Positions 21,226 to 32,773 of a stretch of DNA of 64,000 bases are shown piece after piece. The notes below the pieces were generated by a model that ran no database searches, was not told the DNA's origin, and was given only the letters and a program-made list of their open reading frames with translations. Origin of the DNA: Limnephilus marmoratus (taxonomy: Eukaryota; Arthropoda; Insecta; Trichoptera; Limnephilidae); NCBI GenBank assembly GCA_917880885.1, contig OU862916.1:48334831-48398830 (forward strand). Reading direction: 5' to 3'. Both the position numbers and the translations under genes were made by a program. Every line of letters starts with the position of its first letter. Within the stretch, counting starts at the first letter, position 1.

Positions 21226-21959
21226 AAAAAAGGCCGGCTTAGTGGGAAAATTTTAAAATATTTAGTACAAAATTTTTCCTTAACCTTTATCTTATTTCTA
21301 ATTTTCAAAAATTTTAATTTGCGTTTCTTTACAACCTCCACGAAGTATTTTTAACCCGTTGTTTACATCAAAAGTTTAATTATTTTTCAATAAATAAAAT
21401 CAATGACGTCAAAGTCACTATTGAAATTTAGAACTCTGAGATGTTCCCTAATTCTAATATTAAAGGTTTTAGAAGATTCTACGGGTACAAATACAAATAA
21501 TTGCAAGAATTTATAAACTCTAATAACAGTATAAACGTGACTCACCTCTCACAACCCAAAAACTAACAACTCATGTAGGTGTTGTTCTTCAAAAATCCAA
21601 TGTGTTTTCTGAATGTTTTGAAATATCTGTAATGAGATACTTTACCCAGTAAAAGCCCTAAAAACAACATTTTATTATTCAAAATAATGTGTGTGCTTCT
21701 GAGAAAGTTTTCTTGGTTAGGGAAAGGGAAAAGAAAATAGGTGTTTCCGAACATTTTGCAAAATGTTATAATAATGTGTTGTGAGGGAACAAATATTATT
21801 TTCGAAACAAAAGAAAATCTAATATTCCATAACATATTACTATGTTTTATACGTATGTAGTTTTTTAAATGTATGCACATTTCTCATGTAAAATGAATGG
21901 GAAAATAAAGATTAAAAGAACACATATACAGGATGTTAAGGGACGTATTTGTATAACTT
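21226..21959. other. Unassigned intergenic sequence
   Basis: No gene was recognised. The minus-strand frame at 21563-21880 has no known domain. A TGACGTCA octamer lies at about 21403. Confidence 0.35.
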
Positions 21960-22300
21960 GAACCAAAGATATTCAAATACAGAGAGATAAGCTATGGTGT
22001 CCGCGCAACTGTCGCCGGACTACGCGCTAATTAGCGTAGTTTTCATACAAAAAGAATTTGTTCATTTCGTTGATTTTTTGAAAATGTGCATTAATATTGG
22101 TTAACAATATATTTTGAATAAGGAAAGAATTCGTTCATTTAGTTTAACGTTCGTTTGGTTTATTCGTTAATTATTTGTTTTTTTAGTTTATTTGTTAATT
22201 GGTAAACAATATCGGCGACACCCGGAAGCGCAGACCCACATAGTAAAAACAGCAGATAGCACATCTACTTATATTTCAATATCTTTGACTCGAACCAATG
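21960..22300 (-). mobile_element. MITE family M, copy 2
   Basis: Inverted copy of 6406-6768. It has the same internal order: GTCGCCGGACTACGCGC, CATACAAAAAGAATTTGTTC, TTTGAATAAGGAAAGAATTC, CGACACCCGGAAGCGCAGAC. Its ends are ACCAAAGATATTCAAATACA and the complement of GTCAAAGATATTGAAATATA, giving imperfect TIRs. Confidence 0.65.
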
Positions 22301-23214
22301 ATAAAAATATAAATGAAACGTTGGTCTCTGGTGACTTTTTTAATGTTTTTTTTTTTTCAACTTAACCGTGGAGTGCTCGCGTGGATATGTAATCCACTCA
22401 TGCAAAATTAAAGATTCCTAAAAAACGGGTGGCGCGAATAATTTTTTTCTTCCGTGTACTTTAAGTTGGATAACTCACGGACGCGTTCAGCTCAGCACTG
22501 GTGTCGGGCACGCATTGGTTGAGTTACAGGAGCTCCGCAAAGACCATGGGCTATACCTGTAATCCGCGCGACCAATTACGTAACACATTTTGCATACACG
22601 AAAAGTGTACGCAAAATGCCAAAAAATAATTTTTCCTGATAATTCTATAATTTTTTGTTTATCCTGCTCAGAAATCAGAAATCAGCAATTAAATTAGTTT
22701 TATATTTTTTACGTAAGAATCTCAAGGATAAAATAAATACACGTTTGGTTTGTTTTAATGTTTGTTTCGTTCGTTTTAATCGTTTACCTGTACGCATCCG
22801 AGCGAACCTCGGCACACGCGCGGTTGCCCGCGCTTTTTCAAAGTATAATTTTAACTTTGCGCATTTTTGTGATCTTACGTAAGAACTATCGAGACTCCCT
22901 CCCACCCCCTTCTTGTAAGACAAAATAAGACATGGTCGACCCCCCTCCCCCCTAAATCATCTTACGTAATAAATGAACGGCCTCTAAGGCCGATTACTTT
23001 TCACCTTCTCCTCGTACATCAAATATTATGGATATTTAGTTGATATTTTAGTGAAAGATTCGGTTGCAAACTTGTTATTATTATTACATGGGAGATAAAT
23101 AAAACAACGGGGTTATCGGTACGTAATATCAAGTAATAATAATGTCTGAGAATTGAATAAATTATAAATTTTAATGTTGTCTAAGCTGAAGGGTTTGTTT
23201 TATTAAGAATACCG
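22301..23214. other. Unassigned; hairpin at 22586-22618
   Basis: No gene was recognised. CATTTTGCATACAC (22586-22599) pairs with GTGTACGCAAAATG (22605-22618) with one mismatch and a 5-base loop. A frame at 22655-22882 and its antisense at 22675-22923 have no known domain. Confidence 0.4.
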
Positions 23215-23275
23215 CACAAGAGCCCCAAATTCGTGGAACCGGTGAGACTAAGAGATGCAATTGAGTTTATGTTGT
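23215..23275 (-). repeat. Family G fragment
   Basis: GAATACCGCACAAGAGCCCC and GGAACCGGTGAGACTAAGAG match the start of the 55797-56020 copy in the same orientation. Confidence 0.5.
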
Positions 23276-23439
23276 CAGGCTGAAAAGTTACGTGAAGTTG
23301 GATAAGTGGAAGAAGAAAGATTATTCCAAAATGTTTAAGGCGGAGGAATCTGACAAGTTACAATTTCTGTGTTTCATACCTCTTACGATGAGCGATTCGT
23401 TAAGATTTCTCTCTCGCCTTCGTTCCTTTAATAATATTA

Positions 23440-24317
23440 GGTCCTTACATATGAAATTCGCTTTTTGTATGGGAGGAACATAAAGTTGATTTTTTTAAAA
23501 TATAATATATTATTTAATCAAAGTATGTACAATTGCTACCTATGCACTTTTGCCATCTCGTAGGTAGGTCTTCGATCCCTTTACTAAAAAAAAACCATTC
23601 GGACGGGAATCAATAAAATCTTTAAAGGCGGTTTGGACTGCCCCATCGGAGTTGATTTTTTTCCCTTGCAAGAAGTTATCCAAATTTCGAAAAAAATGTT
23701 AATCTGTTGGGGCAAGGTCCGGAGTAGCCGTCTGATGTGCAGTGTGTGATCTAGCGTTCTAACGCGCGTTTGTTGATTTGCTTCACTCAATTCGTGAGGT
23801 ACCCACCTTTCAAGCTTTTTCACCTTCCCAATTTGCTTCAAGTGGATTTAAATAGTTTTATCACTAACACCGCAGCCTGTAGCTAACTCGGACGTGGTTT
23901 GCGATGGATCTGCTTCCACAATAGCCTTCAATTCTTCATTATCAACTTTGGTCTCCGGCCGTCCACGGGGCTTGTTCTGCAGGTCGAAATTTCCAGAACG
24001 AAAACGTTGGAACCAAAAACGCACTGTGTTTTCTTTTGCGGCACCGTCACCATACACATCATTAATCCTTCGATCCGTTTCTTCAGCACTGGTGCCACGG
24101 TGGAACTCGTACTCGTAAATAACTAACTAATTTTGTAAACTAAGTGGCGCAAAGAAAAAAAGAAATTAAGAAAAAAACAAATGAATTATAATTTTCGAAA
24201 CACAAATACATGAGTAAATAGCTGTACAAATTTGAATTTGGAATTCCAAACCAAAGAGAAGATATTTGAAATTAAAGTTGCCAGTACGGCAAAAAGCCAA
24301 TTTCATATGTAAGGACC
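23440..24317 (-). mobile_element. mariner element (cecropia-type), internally deleted
   Basis: Inverted ends GGTCCTTACATATGAAATT then CGCTTTTTG (from 23440) and the complement GGTCCTTACATATGAAATT then GGCTTTTTG (to 24317) are almost identical over 28 bases. They are flanked on both sides by TA (23438-23439 and 24318-24319), the mariner target duplication. The 878-bp length is below the 1.3 kb of complete mariners. The transposase lies on the minus strand with its middle removed. The ends are intact, so it could be mobilised only by an outside transposase. Confidence 0.9.
23540..24126 (-). pseudogene. mariner transposase with deleted catalytic core
   Basis: The N-terminal DNA-binding part reads EFHRGTSAEETDRRINDVYG, then TVRFWFQRFRSGNFDLQNKP, KAIVEADPSQTTSELA and GVSDKTI: the paired helix-turn-helix region with the mariner WFQRF.SG.F hallmark. 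A frame change leads to QIGKVKKLERWVPHELSEAN. The usual DD34D core between this and the C-terminal DLAPTD*HFFRNLDNFLQGK is missing; the tyrosine of the usual TDYH is a stop, at about 23695. The C-terminal end SRPNGFF is followed by a degraded tail and a stop at 23540-23542. It cannot catalyse transposition. Confidence 0.85.
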
Positions 24318-26387
24318 TAATTTAACAAATATAAAACTTATAACCACATAATTTATCTGTAACCGTCACCGATTTCAGCCTGTTAGGGCTAACTATAAGA
24401 TCGTTCCTTTACTTAAGAATATCCTTCAGACAATATCCTCACAATGAGTATATTATCAGCAATGAGTTGGACTCCCCTGAACTACTTTGGTTGATTGACT
24501 TTCGTGTATCAATTCGAATTGTTCCTAAGGAAGTACCTTTCCATTGTAACAATACAGAGAGTAACTCGGAATTAAATTCCGACAAGAATCAATTGAATAA
24601 TTCAGGAAACAAGGGCTACAATATTTTCATTCATGGATCGAATATTTAAAACTTTTTTGACAGATTGGAATATTCCCCTGCGAAGATTGAATTGCAAATT
24701 TTGATATAAATCATTTCTTCTTATTGTCTTCTGACTATTATTGACTACAACTGATTTGTAAATCTTTAACATTAATAACAAGAAATACATTGTCTTTTTA
24801 GACCCATAAAAGACGGTAAAATTTTGCAAAACCATTCATCTTAAATTTGCACATTTGTAAGATTTTGTATTGTGGTTACATTTAGGAAAAGTTTAGGATA
24901 AAAAAAAAAAAAAATTTTGATCATTCAATTCATACGTCACTCACAAATATTTATTTATGATATCAGTTTTTTTCTAATATTTGAAGTTTGCAGTGTCTTT
25001 TAATAGTGAATTAAATCAATGAAGGATTAAGTCCAAATTGTTCAATCGTTGTTTCAAGATTAAATGCAGATCTAATACAATTTTCCTTTAACTTTTTAGA
25101 ATTAAAAATAAATGAAAATAATAATTAAAACAGTTTAATGTTAAGAGTCATAACTTTTTAAGATATTGGCTCAAAACGAAATGACAGTGCAATAAATGTG
25201 GCATTTCTATATTTCTTTCCCATTTATCGAGATACCATATCTGTTTCGAGTTTTTGGTCGGTACTTCTGGAGAGTGACCCCTCATCTTCAATATTCTTCT
25301 TGTCAAATACTTTGACACATAAATTAAATAGTTGAATCACGCGGGATTTCATGCGAGCTCACCATTTCAACAGATAGCTCATATGTATGGGGCAGCCATA
25401 TTGTCACGTAACTTTTTTGTAAGGGAAAAAAATATTTTGTGAAATTGCTGCCCTTGCTTTTAACGTGAATGTTTTAAGTAAATTTTAAATGAAATACGTA
25501 TCACAGATTGTCCACCTCAAAAATGCATTTTATGTTTTAAAGAATGAGCAGCTCCATATTTCTGCAAACGTGGGTTATTTTGTCGTGTTTTGCAAGATTG
25601 CAGCCTTCGCTTCTATACCCCTCATTATCGACACCATGAGTGTTGAAAGTCTACCAACTAATAAAAATAAAATTACCAAACATTGTTTTTGAAATTACCT
25701 ATTTTTTAGTCATTGTTGGGCGGAACCAATGATTCCAGAGATCTCAAAAATGATGATCCTGTGCAGGCAGGCTTTTACAAATGTAATAATAGTGAATCAT
25801 TAAAAACATTTTCGATTTGATTGCAAACCGTTAACTGCAACACCCTCAGATTGGGAACTTCTGATCTAGCGAAATTTCAATTTGGAAGGAAGATCTTGCA
25901 CTTCGGCGATAACGAGAGGATCATTTCTGAAAATTAATTCATAGGAATTTCACAAAGGAAAAGCGCCCTTGAGGTGATTTTTCATGAAACGGTGCTCTAC
26001 ATTTCTTAAAAAATTATGAAATATATTTTTTAATATTTAATAAAATCATAATTTTTTAAAAAGATTTAGTTCTGCTGGATAATTATTATTGCATGTGACA
26101 TCTTACGCCTTCCAAAAGCATTGTATAAAACATTGGTGAAACCACTAACAAACGAACTATTTACTTTTTTATAATGAAAATGTTTTAACCAATTGCTTAA
26201 TTTTTTAATACCAATCCTCTTATTAATTTCTGAATAAATAGTTGGAAATTAATGCCCAGTATAGTAAATGATATTTGAATGAATCTTGGATTGCTTAATA
26301 AATACGTTAACAAGAATTTGTTCGCACGAACGACCATAAAAAATATATTCATTTAATATAGGTACTAAAATGTATATTATTGGTTTT
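24318..26387. other. Unassigned 2-kb intergenic sequence
   Basis: No gene, RNA or repeat family was recognised. There is an A-run at about 24900-24914. Short frames such as 24467-24649 and 25489-25692 lack any recognised domain. Confidence 0.4.
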
Positions 26388-26837
26388 GCGACTGTTCATC
26401 CTGCGACAAAAAATCTACTAAAACTTTACCTAACCTAATTAAACAATGGGACAAAAATAATACTGACATCCTATAAGGACAATAAATTATTGTTAAAAAT
26501 ACTAAAATGGGACAAAAATAATACAGACATCCTGTAAAGACAGTAAATTATTGTTAAAAATAGTAAAATAGGACAAAAATAATACAGACATCCTGTAAAG
26601 ACAGTAATTATTGTTCAAAAATAGTAAAATGGGACAAAAATAATACAGACATCCTGTAAAGACAGTAAATTATTGTTCAAAAATAGTAAAATGGGACAAA
26701 AATAATACAGACATCCTGTAAAGACAGTAAATTATTGTTCAAAAATAGTAAAATGGGACAAAAATATTACAGACCTTCCGTAAAGTTAGGTTAGGTTAGG
26801 TTTTAGTAGATATTTTGTTAGAGGATGTGTTGTCGGT
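26388..26837. mobile_element. Inverted-repeat element carrying a 61/62-bp tandem array
   Basis: About 50-bp inverted ends frame the array. The left end holds CATCCTGCGACAAAAAATCT and ACTAAAACTTTACCTAACCT; the right-end complement holds CATCCTCTAACAAAATATCT and ACTAAAACCTAACCTAACCT. The right side includes three TTAGG units (about 26786-26801). The array occupies nearly the whole interior. This looks like a MITE whose interior has expanded in tandem. Confidence 0.7.
26445..26783 (+). repeat. Tandem repeat, 5 complete units of 61/62 bp plus a partial
   Basis: Unit starts at GGGACAAAAATAATACAGAC near 26448, 26509, 26570, 26631, 26693 and 26755. Units contain ATCCTGTAAAGACAGTAAA and TTATTGTTMAAAAATA. 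The first unit is most diverged (CTATAAGGACAATAAA); later units are nearly identical, so the array expanded recently from the right side. Confidence 0.9.
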
Positions 26838-26900
26838 AGGATATTTTGTCGGGGATATTTTTCGCGGAATGAAAACGCGCATATCAACTTATGTAAAATA

Positions 26901-27424
26901 CTAGCTGGTACCCGGCATGCGTTGCTATGCCATTTGGTAAAGAAATTGTTTCTCCCTGAGCGTCCTTTCCCATTCGTCCTGTTACCCTTTCGCCTCCCCT
27001 TTCTCTCCCGCGTCCCCTTCCCCTCCTCCACCTTCCCTCTCCCCACTCCACTCCCCCCTTCCCCTCCTCCACCTTCCCTCTCCCCACTCCACTCCCCCCT
27101 TCCCCTTTCCAGCGAACCCCCCTATTGAGTTCCCCTCCCCCTCCCAGGTTCCCTCCCCCCTCCCACTCCCACTCCCATCTCCCCCCTCCCCCTCCCGCAT
27201 TCCATAAATTCATTCCTGGTACATTCAGTTTTCAAACAGTATGCGTGCCACCTATTATAATTTTTTGATACAAATTTCATAATGCCAGAGCTCATCAGTA
27301 GTTTTATACAAACCTTGTCCTGACAATAACAAACACGATAAAAAAAGAATTATCCAATTTGGTGCACTCGTTCGGAAGTTATGCGCGTACATACATTTCA
27401 GCGATTCATTTTTATTTATATAGA
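26901..27424 (-). mobile_element. Non-autonomous Helitron family, copy B
   Basis: Minus-strand 3' end: hairpin GGCAT-loop-ATGCC (26914-26931), GGGTACCAG, CTAG (26901-26904), flanked by T. The 5' end TCTATATAAATAAAAATGAA lies at about 27424, merging into a GATAGAA microsatellite (27421-27480) that obscures the exact border. The body includes the block CATAACTTCCGAACGAGTGC also in copy A. The core is pyrimidine-only for long stretches on plus (27000-27200). Frames over that tract are low-complexity artefacts. Confidence 0.75.
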
Positions 27425-27480
27425 AGATAGAAGATAGAAGAAGATAGAAGATATAGATAGAAGATATATAGAAGAAAGAT
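27421..27480 (+). repeat. GATAGAA/AGATAG microsatellite
   Basis: Irregular tandem AGATAGAAGATAGAAG units at the 5' edge of Helitron B. Confidence 0.8.
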
Positions 27481-28384
27481 TTGACACTACTATCATCAAT
27501 TTCAATCTCTTTTCAAGTGGATACTTACACTAGTTTCATTCATAAAGATCAGTGCCCTCCGACCCCATCCCTTAAAATGAAAGTGAATGAGCTTTTAACT
27601 TTTATACCCGTGTCAATCAATGTTACTGTGAATCTAGTAAGGTGTTAGTCTCAAATCTGATCTTGAAGGCGGAAGGCAAGTACATCCTTTCCTACCCTCG
27701 TTCTGCTGACACATTACAGGACTGAACTTTTAAACGGTGAGTTTATCAAAATAATTTATTTACACTTGCATTTTAAAAAATTGATACATGTGGGACAACT
27801 AACAAGGCAACTTGTCTTATTGTTGGAAAAAAATAAATGGATACCTTTTAATTAGAAACAAATAATCTCAGTATTTGAATTCTTTCTAGATCCATCAACA
27901 CAAAATAAGCGGTAAGTGTTGCTTGTCGAATTGATGTAGGTCTTAGCTGACAGAGGTAAAATGAATTAAATTTATGAAGCCTGTCGTTTATTCCCACTCA
28001 GCTACCACCCTTAAAGCCACATAACTTTAAACGGAAAGATCTGAGCCCACTGAAAATGTATTTTTCATGTTCTTCGTATACGGTTTTACTCCCATATATA
28101 ATGTGGCAAATTACAATTTTGAGATTCATTTACGATGTAACTCATATAAGTATAGAAAGGTTATGGGGGCAGTTTTACTGTTTTGTAACCCAAAACCTGA
28201 AGCTAACACTAATAGAAGATCTAGCGGAGGACAATCCCATTCCTAATACTTAATGAAAATATGTTTGACTTGTACGCTTGACTTGCACCGCGGAGTTGTT
28301 CTTGGCTACAGTCTTCAGTGCAAAAAGCCCTTCTAATACTGAAAAATAAATTATAATATAATCTTTATCGCCATACATAACTAA
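27481..28384. other. Unassigned; SINE-body fragment near 27895-27960
   Basis: No gene was recognised. AAGCGGTAAGTGTTGCTTGT and GATGTAGGTCTTAGC correspond to the SINE-like unit at 45770-45895 (AAGCGGAAGATGTTGCTTGT, GATGGAGGCCTTAGC). Confidence 0.4.
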
Positions 28385-28512
28385 AGAGATCCCTGACATA
28401 TCCTAATGTCCCAGATACTCAAATAAACACGATCAAGGAACTCTAGAATACTTTGTTCCAATAATTTACAACTCGCAGGTTAGAAACCCGCTCAGCAGGT
28501 TTTTAATGCTAG
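28385..28512 (+). mobile_element. Helitron-type 3' end
   Basis: A hairpin AACCCGCT-C-AGCAGGTT (28485-28501) is followed by TTTAATG, CTAG (28509-28512) and T. The same arrangement with a different stem is at 14562-14590. The left limit is not defined, and 28385 is only where upstream similarity can no longer be judged. Confidence 0.45.
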
Positions 28513-28985
28513 TTTGACAAGCGGTTGGTGATCATTTTGTAAAATCCAACAGGAACTGGTTCCGAAATTAGCCCATTCCTCGTATCCACCATCAACGTGT
28601 CAAACAGTGATGGCTAGTCACTGGAAAAAAGTAACCGGGACGGGCGATAACGTCATATGCAATATACAGCCGCTTCATATAACTGAGTATTACCGTCAAT
28701 CTTTCAAAATCCGGGAGATACTCCAGGTTCACAAATTCGTAGAACTTATACATCTGAAGGGCACGTCCCTGTGCGTCTTGTCGATTAAAGTGGCGACATC
28801 TTGTGACGAATTTTTGAATTAGAAACCGAATTACAAAAGTAGCTTTGTCTGAAAATCCACGTACATGGATGTTTATATGGTGCGACGGGTAAGGCGCGGT
28901 GGCAGACATGCGTTTAAAACCGGATTCTTAAAATCAACCACGCAGACGCTACGGTATTAATAACGTTCGATATATTACCCAATTT
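28513..28985 (+). repeat. Dispersed family S, copy 2
   Basis: About 470 bases match 40885-41285 in the same orientation, and 13895-14530 inverted. Shared blocks include GGAACTGGTTCCGAAATTAG, GTCACTGGAAAAAAGTAACC, GGCGATAACGTCATATGCAA, and near the end CAACCACGCAGACGC with TATTAATAACGTTCGAT. No domain is encoded; frames on both strands are incidental. Confidence 0.6.
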
Positions 28986-29290
28986 AATAAAAAGCTGTAA
29001 ATTAATTTTCAGATGGAAATGTATGCTACAAAAATGGTTACGTTAAAGAATTTTTTGTACTAATCTCTGTTTTCTTCTATTCCATTATTATTATTTTTCT
29101 TTTCTTTAATTAAAAATATTTTTTTTCAAAAAATGTACTTAAAAATATATGCATATATAATGTTAAAATACCTATATTTTTATGTACCAGTCTTAACTTT
29201 AAAAAAGTAAATGTTAAAGAACTCTATGACAAACTGATATCAATCAGTTTAACAAGACTTAATATGTAAAAAATGTTAATAATAATGAAA
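28986..29290. other. Unassigned AT-rich spacer
   Basis: No gene or known repeat was recognised. Confidence 0.4.
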
Positions 29291-29762
29291 TCTATCTAAG
29301 TATATAAATAAAAATGAATCGCCGAAATGTATGTACGCGCATAACTTCCGAACGAGTGCACCAAATTGGATAATTCTTTTTGTATTGTGTTCGTTATTGT
29401 CAGGACATGGTTTGTATAAAATTACTGGTGAGCTCTGGCATTATGAAATTTGTATAAAAAAATTACAAAGATGGCACGCGAGCTGTTTGAAAACTGAATG
29501 TACCAGGACTGAATGTATGGAATGTGGGAGGGGGGAGGGCAATCCGGGAGGGGGAAAGGGAACGTGGGAGAGGGGGGAGGGGAACTCAGGAGGGGGATTC
29601 GCGGAAACGGGGGGGTGGAGTGGAGTAAGAAGGCGAGAGGGGAAGGGGACGTGGGAGAGGAAGGGGACGCGGAAGGGGAACGGGACGAATGGGAAAGGAC
29701 ACGCAGGAGAAACAATTTCTTTATTAAATGGCATAGCAACGCATGCCGGGTACCAGCTAGTA
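29291..29762 (+). mobile_element. Non-autonomous Helitron family, copy A (best preserved)
   Basis: Starts A|TCTATCTAAGTATATAAATA and ends with hairpin GGCAT-AGCAACGC-ATGCC (29732-29749), GGGTACCAG, CTAG (29759-29762) followed by T. This gives the full Helitron pattern: TC start, 3' hairpin about 9 bases before CTAG, insertion between A and T, no target duplication. At 472 bp it has no Rep/helicase. The core 29520-29700 is almost all purine on plus. Frames across it (for example 29331-29777 plus, 29422-29871 minus) are low-complexity. Confidence 0.85.
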
Positions 29763-30128
29763 AATCATAAAAAATAAAATGAATAATAAAATAAAAGGAT
29801 ATCAGAAAATAAAAAAAGGTTCCATACATTGGCGGCTTAGTACTGCGACAGTAGTTATACAAAATATTCATAAATTTCAGTGCGTTGTCAACCGGGATAA
29901 ACCTTCATAATGTGAAACAAAGCCTTGTAAATTGCAGCCAAAAAATCAAGTAATCCGTTTTAAGGCTCGTTTAAATAGAGGGTTAATTCACTTGTGTTAG
30001 GGAGGCAGACCGCATTGTTTCCGCAAATTAATTATTGTCGACCCGCACAATGGGAAACCAAGCGCTGCATTCTTCTGTTAGGACCAAGAACTTTACCCAC
30101 CAGACAGTGAATGTTAAATTAAGAGCGT
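29763..30128. other. Unassigned spacer
   Basis: No gene was recognised. The minus-strand frame 30028-30249 shows no domain. Confidence 0.35.
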
Positions 30129-30815
30129 TTAACCAGCCAGCGGACGAAAATCCACATTTCGTCGAAAGTTGTTCTTCCGATCGTGCAGGGCGGTTACAAT
30201 GAGAAAGATTGATTATTCTCCGTACCAGCTTTTTTAAATTATAACTCAATATCGAATTTATTTCAATCCAAATTAGCTTTAATTTATACCTTCATCCAAA
30301 AATGCTGAAAGGCGTGATGATAAAACTATTAAAATAGTGTACTTTTTGTAGTTATTTTTTGATTATAAGTATTTATCATTTTTCAATAATGTCTAAATTT
30401 AATAAGAATGTTAAAAAAATCTGAAATATATTAGTTTGTAAGTGCGCAAATAAATACACAAATGGACCAATTTTCGTCAAGAAACACATGTACGTACATA
30501 TTTTTTAATGATTTTATTGAAACTAAAATTAAAATTCTAATACATAACTTTGCTAGATAATGTATTGATTTATTTTACTGCATGATTACATTATTTGAAA
30601 TGGGTGTGGTATAATACAAAAACTTTTTTGAAAATTTAACAAATCTGCCAACGACCTATGGAATAACCTTATTATACTAAAAATTAAAAAAAATTATAAA
30701 AATTTATTACATAACTATGCTAGATAAAAGAACAATCTTTCGAAATCCATTTATAATTTTTTGCGGAAAAGAGTCAATACGTCTAAAAACTTTTTTGAAA
30801 ATGACGTATTTCCGG
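30129..30815 (+). repeat. Family R, copy 3 (inverted)
   Basis: Opposite orientation to 4167-4870 and 41566-42155. It starts TTTAACCAGCCAGCGGACGA and includes AAAATGCTGAAAGGCGTGAT, GATTTATTTTACTGCATGAT and AAAGAGTCAATACGTCTAAA. A block (ACATAACTTTGCTAGATAA and relatives) appears twice inside this copy (about 30541 and 30709). The Helitron-type 3' hairpin seen at 4178 is not present at its right end. Confidence 0.6.
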
Positions 30816-31085
30816 CTTTCTCTGGTAATGCCCTCTTAATGTTCGTATTAGTATCTACTGTGTCAAAATATTACTAGTTTGAAAATAACTGCTTTCAGCA
30901 CACAACGCTTTTGGCCAAAATATTCGTCAACAGTTGGATTCAATATTGATAATATCTCTCAGTAATTAGTCAAATATTGTTCAACAAATCACCGCGGTAT
31001 TTTAATAATATATTTATATTTTTGGTACTCTTAATTTAATGCTACTCGTGTTATGATATTAGTTGAATTAATAATGCTTAATTTT
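30816..31085. other. Unassigned spacer
   Basis: No gene or repeat was recognised. Confidence 0.35.
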
Positions 31086-31570
31086 TTATAAGAAACACTT
31101 TCTTTTTATAACTTTTGAAGGTTATACCCATCAATGTAATATATCATCGAAGAAGAAGATAACCATAATAATCTAAACGAAAATATCAAAGAGAACGAGA
31201 CACAGAAAAACAAAAAAAGATAATGGTTGCAACTGGGACACGAACCCAGACCTCTCGTCTAACCGGGACGTGCGCGTTAACCAATTTCGCTATTGCCACC
31301 TTCTGTCAATCTCATATTTCAAATTTTAGAATTAACAATATTATCTTCAACTAATTATTTTTCAATATAACGGGCAACTACACTTTTTATTGGAAACAAT
31401 CATTCTAAGAATTGGTTTGTAACCCGGATAGCGTCTCGGATAAATATATCCGAATTTAGTCCCAGTTCCGACCATTTGTCTTTTTATATTTTTCTGTGTC
31501 TTGTTCTCTTTCATATTTTCATTTAGATTATTATTGTTATCTTCTTCTTCAATAATAATATTTCATTAAA
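31086..31570. mobile_element. Inverted tRNA-derived SINE-like unit, copy 2
   Basis: Left arm TATAAGAAACACTTTCTTTT, AACTTTTGAAGGTTATACCC and AACGAGACACAGAAAA is mirrored by TTTTCTGTGTCTTGTTCTCT, CATATTTTCATTTAGATTAT and CTTCTTCTTCAATAAT at 31487-31570; the right arm is cut short. On the minus strand 31295-31220 reads like a tRNA: GGCAATAGCGAAATTGGTTA (A-box-like), CGCGCACG, then GGGTTCGTGTCCCAGTTG (B-box-like). The tRNA cloverleaf is imperfect, so this is a SINE head and not a gene. Confidence 0.65.
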
Positions 31571-32548
31571 TACATATTACACAGAATGGGTACAAAATTA
31601 TGCAGTGTCAGTCAAAAAAAAAATTTTTTTGGTATAGACTTTGTCTAGAGAGGCGGGTAAAAGAAAACTATGAACATAAATGAAAAAAAATAAACGCCAG
31701 TGTTGCCGGCACTGAAAGTGAAAAAAAAACTGAAACTGAATAGTTTGAACGAAAAACAAAAATAAAGACACAGGTAATACATAAATTTATAATAATTAAT
31801 GACGACGTTATTGTTTTGTTTGATATACTGTTATTAACTAACCAGACCATATTCTGTCAGAAGATCGAAATATTTCCGCTTTGCAATATTATACAAATAA
31901 ACGATTAAAATAATGTTATGTTTTAAATACAAAAAAAAATTATGCAAACTTTAAAAAGTTTTAAGAATGGCTCACTTTACGATTTTTCTAACTAAAATTA
32001 CTGGTTACGAAAAAACTAACCGTTATTTATAATTTTTGTTAGTGTTAGCGTGAACGTCGGGGTTGTTTCCAACTATTCAACAGTTGATAAATGCCTAGGA
32101 CGCGACGGCTGCGCGCGGCGTTGACGTTAGTTCATATGGACAAACTGAAAGAGAAACCGCAGCATTTGTTGGCAATGTGAGAAACAAAGGGGTTCTTTTC
32201 GTATTTGACATTGGGGATTGTCGGAGGTTTACCTATTTTCGGTAAAAAATATTGGAGGCGAATTCTCGTTAGAAAAATGTTATTTATTTATGCATTGAAC
32301 CGCTTACTCGTTAACACGGAATATTTTTGTTAACAGTTAGATTTAGCTTTATTATTACGAACAGTGAGTATTTATGCCGGGGGAGACCAAAAAATATGCA
32401 TTTAACATTTTAATTTTGTTAAAATTAATTCACGTAACGCCATTATTTATTCATCGTTTTTATTTTAACATTTCATAGACAATCAATCAATGCTGCCAAT
32501 CATACAAAGTTTGTACCTGTATTATATCTTAGAACATGGAAACAAATG
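31571..32548. other. Unassigned intergenic sequence
   Basis: No gene was recognised. A minus-strand frame 31668-31850 is hydrophobic but lacks supporting features. Confidence 0.4.
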
Positions 32549-32773
32549 TATTAGACCAGTGTTTCCCAAACATTGTTTTGCCGGGGCCCGGTAATTTTCA
32601 CACCTCCCCTTCGTGACCCACTTAATACTTTTAAACCCAAGCTAAAATAATACACATTTATTAATAGTAAAAATGTTTTATTAATACTACGTATTTTAGT
32701 ATCGCCTATTTAGTCACAAAATTTTAGTGCGAAGTATGGAGCTGCTGCTTAATTGTTACTAAAGAATCCAAGT

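Noticed and set aside
26445..26783. CRISPR-like array
   Set aside because: Units are contiguous 61/62-bp copies with no variable spacers, in a eukaryotic context.
26786..26801. Telomeric TTAGG repeat
   Set aside because: Only three units, located in an inverted end of a small element, mirrored on the other side.
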